64,000 nucleotides of DNA from NCBI GenBank assembly GCA_016271365.2, contig JADMNL010000022.1:224168501-224232500 (forward strand). The letters run 5' to 3'. Below the pieces are notes generated by a model, which was not told where the DNA came from, did no database searches, and worked only from the letters and a program-made list of their open reading frames with translations. How positions within the stretch are numbered: position 1 is the first letter of the stretch; the number at the start of each line of letters is the position of its first letter. The stretch is from Neoceratodus forsteri (lineage: Eukaryota; Chordata; Ceratodontiformes; Ceratodontidae). Made by a program: the position numbers and the translations under genes. Below, piece after piece: positions 55,936 to 64,000 of this stretch.

Positions 55936-58030
55936 TAATTTTTTTTTTTTATTATTGAGATTTTGGATTAACATCTTTGAGCAGAAAGCTGTTTCATAGG
56001 TTCCACGTCAAGTATGACACAAACAAGGATACAGATATGTTCCACAGATATAGGTACAGGAAGAAACAATTGAAAACTGTCTCCAGGCATAAATTCTAAC
56101 AATAGTTACATAATCTAAGCACATACAGGGTGCAGAGACAAAACGAAGGCTAACATTTCACTATGTAAGGGAAACATAACATGAGGACGCTTGTTTAAAA
56201 AGGAGAATTGTACAACTAACAACAAAGGCAGATTATTGGATTGTGCCTGAGTCAAAGAAAAAAGGAAGATCTCATACCAGTAGAGAGGGACAGAGGAGGA
56301 AGGAGGAAAGTGCGGAGAGGGAGAAGGCAAGCTGAGGAAGGGGTAGAATAGGGATAGATAGGAGGAAAGGAAGAATAGCTATGTAGTCAAAGTGGAATAA
56401 GGGGGAGGTGGGGAAGGAGGGGGAGAGTAGGTAGGAAGAGGTGGTGTAGGCAGTGGGGTGATGATAAAGATGTATTAAGGTGGTAGGGAGTAAAGAGGTA
56501 TGGAATGATGGAGGGGCAAAAGGGAAGATGAGGTGGAGGGAAGTAGGAGGGAAAATAATTTAGGCAGGGGTAGAAAGCCCATGAAAGTGTTAACTTGAGC
56601 GGGGGCCCAAGAAATGGACAGGAAGTATAATATTTTATTAATCAGTAGAGATCACAGAGATTGCAAATGGTAGGAGCAAGGTAAAGGCAAATTAGCAGTA
56701 GCAGGCATAGGTTGCCAGTGAGATTAGAAGCTGCTGGAGTTTTTTTCTTAAAGGAGCCCAGCAAAGTAGCTTTGGTTATGTCAGGAGGCAGGGAGTTGTA
56801 CCACTGCAGAGCCCTGCACATTGCCCAAAGGTAATGTGGCATCATGGGATTCTGAAAGCCTGTTTGCCAGAGCTTCTGGTACTACGTGGATTATGTACAG
56901 GGGAAAGAAGGGCCATTACACCATGGGGTAGGAGTCCCAAGGTGACTTTTTTTGCAAGCAGGCATGATTGATATTTGAGCCTGCTGTCAAATTGTAACCA
57001 GCTAACCTAGGCATAAAGATTGCAGGTGTGTGTCAAGCGTGCGGCACCAGTAAGAAGGTGGCATGCTTTATTTAAGGCTATTTTGATATGTCGGAGGGCA
57101 GTGTCTGTAGCTGTACCGTAAATGACAATACCATAGTCCGCGAAAGAGACCACATAACTGTGGATGGCCATGTTCAGTGCTTCTGGGGTGAGATTATCTT
57201 TGGTCCCGTATAGAACTCCTAAATGCTGGTTAATAGCTTTGGCTACTCGGTCAATGTGCTGGGTAAAAGATAGGGTAGTGTCAATAGTTACACCCAGGTA
57301 CTTGAAATGGTGAACCAGTTCAAGAGGAGAGCCAGTGTCATTAATGATGGTAAGTGGGAAGGTTTTGTGTCTGCTTTGGGAGGTCGAAAACAACATTGTC
57401 TTACTCTTGTTGTAGTTAAGGATGAGCTTATTATCCCAAAACTACTACTCTGCAGATGTAAAGGATTGCTGAAGTTGGTCCTGGAGAAGGTGATAGTCCA
57501 TGTTGCTGGTAAAAAGTACTGCGTCATCAGCATATAGAAGTATGTGGTCACAACAACCTCCTGGTAGTGAATTGAGGAAGATGCTAAAAAGCAATGGACC
57601 TAAGATAGAACCCTGCGGGACTCCAGAGTGTACAGGCCTTCTATCAGACAGGGCATTACCAATTTTTACCTGCTGTGTTCAGCTGCTTAAGTAGCTGGAG
57701 AACCAGCTTGTAGTGTCAGAGGAAAGACCAGTGAAGAAGGGTTGTCTGATGAGGAGATGGTGGTTGACAGTGTCAAAGGCCTTGGAAAGGTTTATGAAAG
57801 TTGCCCCTACCAAGAGAGCCCTTGTTCCAGAGAGTTATTGAGATAAGGTCTGTAAACTCCAGGAGCGCAGTGATGGTACTATGTCCACGCCTGAACCCAT
57901 GCTGTTGGGGACATTGGAGCTGGTTGTTATCCAGATACTCTATGACTTGGTTGGCCATGATGCACGCCAGGGCCTTAGAGACGGGCTAAGAGGTCTTTAT
58001 CTGCCGCATTGTAGTGGCCATTGTATGAGT
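55936..58030 (-). mobile_element. Minus-strand LINE (2A-bearing LINE family), unit 2 copy
   Basis: The 3' T-run is at 55,936-55,955. The polymerase lies between 57,007 and 58,030: RHKTFPLTIINDTGSPLE, HFKYLGVTID, VSFADYGIVIYG, and further right QHGFRRGHSTITALLEFTD (57,773-57,958). The copy extends past the duplication border at 57,780, showing that the LINE is older than the duplication. It is 5' truncated near 58,030, with frame breaks. Confidence 0.82.
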
Positions 58031-58511
58031 TGTAGGGAGTCAGTCCTCAGTGGGGGGGGGGGTCTTCACATTCGACAACAAAGAATAACACATAGTTAAA
58101 TAATACCTAAATAGAAAATACCTCTCTGCCAGGATTCCTAAATGTTCTTCTTTTCCAATAAATTCTGCATGCCGTTGTTGAAGTTCTAAATGCTATGGGG
58201 TCTCTTCATGAAACTGAAGGAACATGCTAAGCAGTGTGCAGCAATGATACTTAATGATGCATTGCACACCATGTTATTGCATAAACTGCACATGTACAGC
58301 ATGCTTGATGACATTAAAGACCCACACCATCTGGTGTCCTGCTTATCTTTATGACAGACATATGGTGATTCTGCAAGTGGACATACCCATAGTTTACATA
58401 GGCCCTTGTCTCCCTATGGCACATGCATAATCTCAGTTAAATTAAGTCATGATCAGAACACAGAAGCTATAGTCTATTGGCGGGTCAGTGGTTAAAGTGT
58501 CTATTTTGCAT
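58031..58511. other. Spacer, no gene recognised
   Basis: A run of twelve G bases (58,050-58,061) is followed by AT-rich DNA with no exon or repeat that I can name. Confidence 0.45.
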
Positions 58512-59462
58512 TGTAACATGGCAAAGTTAAGTAAGGTCCAAAGAGCACACTGGATTGGATGGAATACATCGGGTGTTACAGTTTGGAGCGGGGATTAATC
58601 CAGTACAACTACTGTCCCCAAAGTGAAGTACCAGGGTGAGCCAGTAACGTTAAGAAGCAGCAGTGAACGAAACAGAAGTGCACCCGAGAACAGTGGTACT
58701 TGTGTCTCCCAGTCAGCAAGTCATATGCCCATGACTGTGGGGGCGTATCAATCAGCAGCACTGTGCATGAATGTAGCCGGGGAAGCACCATGGACATGCA
58801 CCAGAAGAGTGGAGCAGCCATCGATGCAGTCTGGGATGGAAACACACAGTCAGATGTAGTGCAGTTGCAGAAGTGACTGACGAGGAAATATGACGGCTTC
58901 CGAGTAGATGGGACTCCGAATGTGAAACAAATGTGTGCAAAAGTGACCGAGGACAGAGGGAAGAGTTGCAAAACTGTCAAGGAAGGCAGTAGGCTGAAAG
59001 AGACAGAGACGAATGAAGCAGGAGATGGATCGGTATCGGACCGACGGCAGTGAAACACAGAGAACGTCATAAAATATGGTAAGCAGATTCAGTGCACAAT
59101 ACCGGATCTGAGAAATCATGATATGATGAACCTCCTCCGGGGCTGATAAAACAAATAGCCACGCAGATCAGGAAATTTTTGAGAAATTAATGTTGACAGA
59201 TAGTTGTTACAGACATATGTTTCATGTACTGTTCACAACATCAGCATATAAATCGTGATCTATGAAATGTTGCAAAAGTACACCACAGAAATGAAAACAG
59301 TGGAAAATGAGTTTGTATTCTTGTATTCACATTATCACAATAAGACTCACACTAAACATATTATCCTAGAAGCCATGTTACAAGTGCATTAAGCCACTCC
59401 GAAGGTGGCATCGAATGATATTAATGCATGGTTGGGCCGTTGTATGCCTGAGGCCGCAGGGT
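58512..59462. mobile_element. Hairpin-ended repeat, copy C, hairpin half lost
   Basis: It starts ATTGTAACATGGC, has a purine-rich interior of about 850 bases unlike A and B, and ends with GCCATGTTACAAGTGCATTAA. Then come the left arm of the terminal palindrome (GAAGGTGGCAT, AATGCATGGTTGG) and its centre GAGGCCGCAGG. The right arm is missing. The 12-base end words TTGTAACATGGC and GCCATGTTACAA are exact reverse complements. Confidence 0.55.
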
Positions 59463-59550
59463 GAACTATTTTGCTTTCAACTTCCAGAAAAATCTTAATG
59501 ACCCATCTATGTTTGAGAAGGTTAACCACTTGGAATTTGATATCAAAGTA

Positions 59551-59628
59551 TTTATTAATTTATTTATTTCAGTTTTGGATTAATACCTTAGAATCTGGGA
59601 CTGTTTTCCAAATGTTCCATATCAGTAA
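59551..59628 (-). mobile_element. LINE 3'-tail fragment, minus strand
   Basis: ATTTATTTATTTCAGTTTTG, then GATTAATACCTTAGA, then CAAATGTTCCATATCAG match the 3' tails at 1,535, 34,371 and 55,936. It lies directly before a plus-strand LINE of the same family. Confidence 0.55.
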
Positions 59629-59705
59629 AATACTCCTCTCCTTCCCTGTTATGCCAGTCAAATACGTTTTACTGAACTATTCTCATACCTTGTGGAACCA
59701 CCATA

Positions 59706-60080
59706 TTGGCCCTGTTCACACTCTTAGGACTCCTTATTGCAGGCATGTGTCTACCTGTCCCCTCAGGAGCAACCAGTGCCATGACCAATACTTATAGTGC
59801 CAAAACCTCCCCCCTAAATCTGACCTCTCCACACATAAACTACATGGGGACTCACTCTATGCCAATGAGTCTTGGCTCTGTCATTCCCACTGGCATGTTG
59901 CCTTGGCAATCTTCTATCAAACCTCCTTTAAGCAGGGAACCTTTACGTGATGCCATGCTAAGCGCAGGTTACACACCTGCTCCAAAAAAATATTTAAGGA
60001 ATACCTGAAAGGACTAATAGTGCTGCTCTTATTGCTCTTGGGCAATATACATCCTAATCCAGGACCTCCCCACTGCTCAA
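59706..60080 (+). pseudogene. LINE N-terminal region with 2A-like NPGP motif
   Basis: The first frame starts MALFTLLGLLIAG, a signal-peptide-like hydrophobic run, and continues to about 59,989. A one-base slip in a run of seven A bases then shifts to the frame reading KEYLKGLIVLLLLLLG, followed by NIHPNPGPPHC at about 60,041-60,073. NPGP after a hydrophobic stretch is the signature of 2A-like ribosome-skipping peptides, which are known at the N-termini of some LINE proteins. Asp and Glu of the consensus DxExNPGP are Asn and His here, so activity is uncertain. Confidence 0.6.
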
Positions 60081-60099
60081 ACCACTCACCAAGAAATAT

Positions 60100-60785
60100 T
60101 GGTGGCTTAAGAGTGGCATCATTAATCATTTGCAGCCTTCTTCCAAAACTTGATAGACTACAAGTCCGGACAGCCAGATATAATCCAGACGTACTCTCGG
60201 TAATAGAAACCTGGCTCACAACTAATGTTCCTGACACAGCAATCCTACTTCCTAACTACACAGTATTTAGGTATGATCACTTTTCTCAGCATGGTGGTGG
60301 TGGATGTGTGATCTACTTAAAGTACATTTTGCAGGGCCTGGGGCTCCCCACCCCTGGCTGTGGTGATTTAATCCAAATGCTGGCAGTTAACTGCTTCTCA
60401 GTGCGCACAACAAAACCCTCACTCTGCATTCTGTTCACATCCCTCCAAGGCACATTAAGCCTGGCTTTGCATCCTTCATAAATGCCTTAAGAGGGATGAG
60501 CCTTCACTCAGAATTTCTAATGCTTGATGACTTCAGTATAAACTGGCTCTCCCCTAATGCTGCTTATGCCATGGACGCATTATCTGCTATCCACCCTTGC
60601 CAGCTTGTTGTTGCCCCAACCAGAAGGAACTAAAAAACTGGGACCAAATCCTTACTGGACTGGGTGCTATTGAACCATCTGGTTAATATCAATAGCACCT
60701 CTGTCCTACCCGACTGTATTAGCGATCACTCTCCTGTTGAGTTTTACTGGTCCAACAACTACCACAAGCCTCCTGCCAAAACTGT
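60100..60785 (+). pseudogene. LINE endonuclease domain, broken
   Basis: Motifs in order: LIICSLLPKLDRLQ (in place of NARS), DVLSVIETWLTT (catalytic Glu), GGGGCVIYL, MLDDFSINWLSP (GDFN-like), LDWVLLN and ISDHSPVEFYW (catalytic Asp-His). Breaks occur near 60,478, 60,632 and 60,833. Confidence 0.75.
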
Positions 60786-61339
60786 CACTAGCCGGGTCCT
60801 TACTCCAGGACACCTCAAGCTACTGAGCTACTGAAAGGTGACCTGAGGATCACCGATTGGTCTAATGTATATACAGCCAGCAAGGTCGACACTGCATTGG
60901 AACTCTTCATCGACCTCTTTAATGCAACCTGTGATAAGCATGCCCCCTTCAAAACTACAAAAATCAAGGGAACCCATAATCCCTGGATTACCACTGCTCT
61001 TCTTGATCTACTAAAACACAGGGATCACCTCTGGCACATCTCTCGAGTGCTGGGGACACAAGCTAACCTACAGAGGTACAAAGCAGTGAGAAATGAGTGA
61101 ACCCATGCTATCCGATCTGCTAAAAGCAAGTATCTCAAAGAAGCCCTTTCCACCTCCTGGAACAATAGCAGGATGTTCTGGAAGAACATCCAAGACATTA
61201 CTGGTAAAGACCTCAGAACTACCCCGAACATGCTGAACGTCAATGGCAACCCTACTGTGGACCCAAAAGCCATCATGAATGCTTTCAACAAAGCATTTAC
61301 AGACCTTAGCAACGTTCGTTCCCCCCCTCAGACTACTTT

Positions 61340-62960
61340 ATGGTTACCCCCTCAGGTATGAACACTGCAGTCCAGAACCCACCCCAAGCCCACCCACTAT
61401 TTTACTGCAAAGCAATGTCTATAAATGAAACCAGACGTTATCTTAAGAAGGTACTGGGGAAAGCTAGATTCAGTGAGGACTCCTTGGACTTAACGTTTGC
61501 TGCCCTTACCCTTGAGGAAATCCTCACACCTCTTACCAAAATAATCAGCCTGTCACTCTCTCAGTCACAATTTCTACATCTTTGGCAATCAATAGTGGTC
61601 ACCCCAGTGCACAAGGGTGGTGACTGAGCACTGCATGTAAATTACTGCCCAATCTCTATTCTTTCCCCAATCTCTAAGACCCTGGAGTGCATCATGGCTG
61701 AATAACTTGTAGAGTATCTGGATGACTACCAGTTCCAATGTCCCCAACAGCATGGGTTCAGGCGTGGACATATGACCATCACTGCGCTCCTGGAGTCTAC
61801 AGGCTTTGTCAATAACTCTCTGGAACAAGGTCTCTTGGTAGGGGCAACTTTCATAGACCTTACCAAGGCCTCTGACACTGTCAGCCATGATCTCCTCATC
61901 AGACAACTCTCCTCCATTGGTCTTTCCTTCAACAATACAAGCTGGTTCTCCAGCTACTTAAGCAGCTGAACGCAGCAGGTAAAAATTGGTAACACCCTGT
62001 CTGATAGTAGGCCTGTATGCTCTGGAGTCCCACAGGGTTCTATCTTAGGTCCATTGCTTTTTAGCACTACCAGGAGCTTGCTATGACTACATACTTCTAT
62101 ACGCTGATGATACAGTACTTTTTACCAGCAACATGAACCCTCACATTCTCTGGGACCAACTTCAGCAATCCTTTACATCTGCAGAGAAGTGGTTTTGGGA
62201 TAATAAGCTCATCCTTAATTATAACAAAACTAGGAAAATGTTGTTTTTGACCTCCCAAAGCAGACATAAAACCTTCCTGCTTACCATCATTAATGACACT
62301 GGCTCCCCTCTTGAACTGATTCACCATTTCAAGTACCTGGGTATAACTGTTGACTCTACCCTGTCTTTCACCCAGCACATCGACTGAACAGCCAAGGCTA
62401 TTAACCAGCATTTAGGAGTTCTATACAGGAATAAACATAATCTCACTCCAGAAGCACTGAACACGGCCATCCACAGTTCTGTGGTCTTTGTCATGGACTA
62501 TGATATTGTCATTTATGGTGCAGCTATAGCCACTGCCCTCCGACATATCAAAATGGCCTTAAATAAAGCATGCCACCTTCTTACTGGTGCTGCATGCTTG
62601 ACACACAAAGCTGTGATCTTTATGCCCAGGTTAGCTGGTTACAATTTGACAGCAGGCTCAAATACCAATCATGCCTGCTGGCAAAAATGTCACCTTGGGA
62701 CTGCTACCCCCTGGCGTAATGGCCCTTCTTTCCTCTGCAGGTAACCCACACAGTACCAGAACCTCTTGCAAACAGGCTTTCAGAATTCCATGGTACCGCA
62801 CCACCTTTGGACAATGTGTATTTGCATACAGAGTTCCGCAATGGCACAACTCTCCACTTCCTGACATAATCAATGCAACTTTGCTGGGCTCCTTTAAGAC
62901 AAGACTCTGGCAGTATCTAATCTCACTGGCAACCTGTGACTGCTACTGCTACTGCTAATT
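61340..62960 (+). pseudogene. LINE reverse transcriptase, broken
   Basis: It shows a PLTKIISLSLSQSQFLHLW start, then QHGFRRGHMTITALLEST, VGATFIDLTKASDTVSHD (first Asp), CSGVPQGSILGPLLFS and a YADDTVLF box (about 62,095-62,118). The C-terminus follows with ENKL-like and HFKYLGITVDSTLSFTQHI segments. A short deletion just before YADD removes about 15 bases relative to the minus-strand copy at 57,580. There are several stops. Confidence 0.8.
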
Positions 62961-63720
62961 TGCCTTTACCTTGCTCCTACCATTTGCAATCTCTGTGATC
63001 TCTATGATTAGTAAAATGTTATGCTTCTTGTCCATTTCTTGGACCCCCAGTCAAGTTAACACTTTCACGGGCTTTCTACCCCTGCCTAAATTATTTATTT
63101 TCCCTCCTACCTCCCTCCGCCCCCTTCCCTTTTGCCCCTCCATCATTTCATACCTCTTTCCTCCCTACCACCTTAATACATCTTTGTCACCCCACTACCC
63201 ACACTACCTCATCTTCCCTACTCTCCTCCACCTCCTTCCCCACCCACCTCCCCTTATTCCACTTTGACTAAATAGCTATTCTTCCTTTCCCTCCTATCCC
63301 CTTCCTACCCCCTTCCTCTGCTTTCTTTCTCCTTCCCTGCACTTTCCTCCTCCTTCCCCTGTCCCTCTCTACTGGTAAGAGACCTTCCTTCTTTCTTTGA
63401 CTCAGACACAATCCAATTATCTGTTTATGTTGTTAGTTGTACAATTCTCACTTTAAACAAGCATCCTCATGTTATGTTACTGTTACCTACCGAAACATTA
63501 GCCTTTGTTTTGACTGTGCACCCTGTATGTGCTTAGATTGTGTAACTACAGTTAGAATTTATGCCTGGAGACAGTTTTCAATTAATTCATGCTGTATCTG
63601 TATCTGTGGAACATATCTGTAGTTTGGTTTGTGTCATACTTGACGTGGAACCAATGAAAGAGCTTTCTGCTCAAAGGTGTTAATCCGAGATCTCAATAAA
63701 TAAATAAAAAATTAATATAA

Positions 63721-63865
63721 AACAGTAACATACAATGCAGAGCATAACAATACAGGAAGATTCACACAGTTGTTACAGATGATTACAGTTTATTTCAACA
63801 CAGAGGATTAGAATAAAATCAAAATAAAGAAAAATAAAGAACGAGAGGAACTCCAGTGGTACAGA
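63721..63865 (-). other. Possible 3' untranslated region with poly(A) signal
   Basis: On the minus strand, AATAAA (within GAAATAAACTG, about 63,792-63,802) lies downstream of the stop of the short frame at 63,866. This would fit a transcript end, but the evidence is weak. Confidence 0.25.
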
Positions 63866-63991
63866 TTAAAGTTTCAGCTTACATTTGACCAGCACACCAT
63901 TAGTGCTGTTAAAGGTCATTGTGACAGTGCTGAAAGACAGATTGGAAGGAATTCCTATAGTCAGTGGAGTGGTGTGCAGCCAGAAGCTTTG
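63866..63991 (-). CDS. Open minus-strand tail, unidentified, partial
   Basis: The minus strand is open for 42 codons from an in-frame TGA (63,994-63,992) to a TAA stop (63,868-63,866). It ends in a stretch with FNSTNGVLVKCKLKL. The Thr/Ser/Asn-rich, beta-like pattern is less repeat-like than its surroundings, and a poly(A) signal follows. It could be the last exon of a gene continuing beyond the window, a processed pseudogene, or chance. I do not recognise the family. Confidence 0.2.
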   Translation of the reverse strand, partial: QSFWLHTTPLTIGIPSNLSFSTVTMTFNSTNGVLVKCKLKL

Positions 63992-64000
63992 TCAGGAGTA

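Larger units (their letters stand above)
37038..57780. repeat. Segmental duplication, unit 2 (20.7 kb)
   Basis: It begins at CAGGATAAGTCCAGGAAATG right after LINE sequence and follows unit 1 in order and orientation. It ends where the LINE passes the joint sequence CAGTGTCAAAGGC into its normal continuation CTTGGAAAGG. Identity by eye is roughly 90-96 percent outside insertions. The joint shares one base (C) between the two parent sequences. Confidence 0.92.
59630..63720 (+). mobile_element. Plus-strand LINE of the 2A-bearing family, near full length, inactive
   Basis: In order it has an N-terminal region (59,706-60,080), an endonuclease (60,100-60,780), a linker, a reverse transcriptase (61,340-62,960) and a pyrimidine-rich 3' untranslated part (63,060-63,400) ending in AATAAATAAATAAAAAATTA. 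Its sequence matches the minus-strand copies in both units read in reverse. Indels and stops interrupt every domain, so it is a fossil, but it is the most complete member here. Confidence 0.85.

Overview
This window looks like vertebrate nuclear DNA, most plausibly from a large, repeat-rich tetrapod genome. An amphibian such as a caecilian is a guess from the mix of CR1, L2-like, Penelope, hAT, Harbinger-like and TTAA-target elements, not a proof. No prokaryotic-type genes, RNA genes or CRISPR arrays are visible. The only convincing host genes are two T-cell receptor alpha/delta-type variable (V) segments, both on the minus strand: V-1 (19,788-20,303) and V-2 (47,575-48,092). Each has a split leader, a V exon with the disulfide cysteines, a DSAVYYCA end and a recombination signal with a 23-bp spacer. 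The window is therefore a piece of a TRA/TRD-like V array. No J, D or C segments were found; they would lie towards lower coordinates or outside the window.

Layout. 1-12,953 is single-copy flank made of old repeats: a hAT-like remnant with a LINE tail nested in it (1,376-2,345), a nearly full-length CR1 retrotransposon (2,373-6,300, minus), poorly defined repeats, and a decayed plus-strand LINE (9,998-12,410) carrying a palindromic insertion. From 12,954 the window is a head-to-tail segmental duplication: unit 1 is 12,954-37,038 and unit 2 is 37,038-57,780. The joint is visible at 37,038, where the middle of a minus-strand LINE runs straight into the sequence that begins unit 1. Each unit carries one V segment, a CR1 copy just upstream of the V promoter, a 793-bp inverted-repeat element, a 60-bp minisatellite, a series of palindromes and a minus-strand LINE.

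After duplication each unit took its own insertions, and the other unit preserves the empty site. Unit 1 gained a TTAA-target MITE, a foldback-containing 2.1-kb block, a 265-bp hAT MITE, a 4.3-kb LINE, a Penelope-like element with a GIY-YIG endonuclease region, and a LINE inside a LINE. Unit 2 gained a 0.56-kb retroposed block, a 3.5-kb block full of minisatellites, a 353-bp hAT MITE, a 2.1-kb pair of hairpin-ended repeats and a tRNA-derived SINE.

57,781-64,000 lies beyond the duplication. It holds the rest of the minus-strand LINE, a third hairpin-ended repeat, and a plus-strand LINE (about 59,630-63,720) whose N-terminal region has a signal-peptide-like start and a 2A-like NPGP motif. The last bases contain a short open minus-strand tail that may be the end of an unidentified gene.

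Most interesting: both V segments lack the usual framework-2 tryptophan (it is Val), and they differ almost only in FR1-CDR1. A hairpin-ended repeat family keeps the same ends around largely unrelated interiors. The paired empty and filled sites give exact element boundaries.
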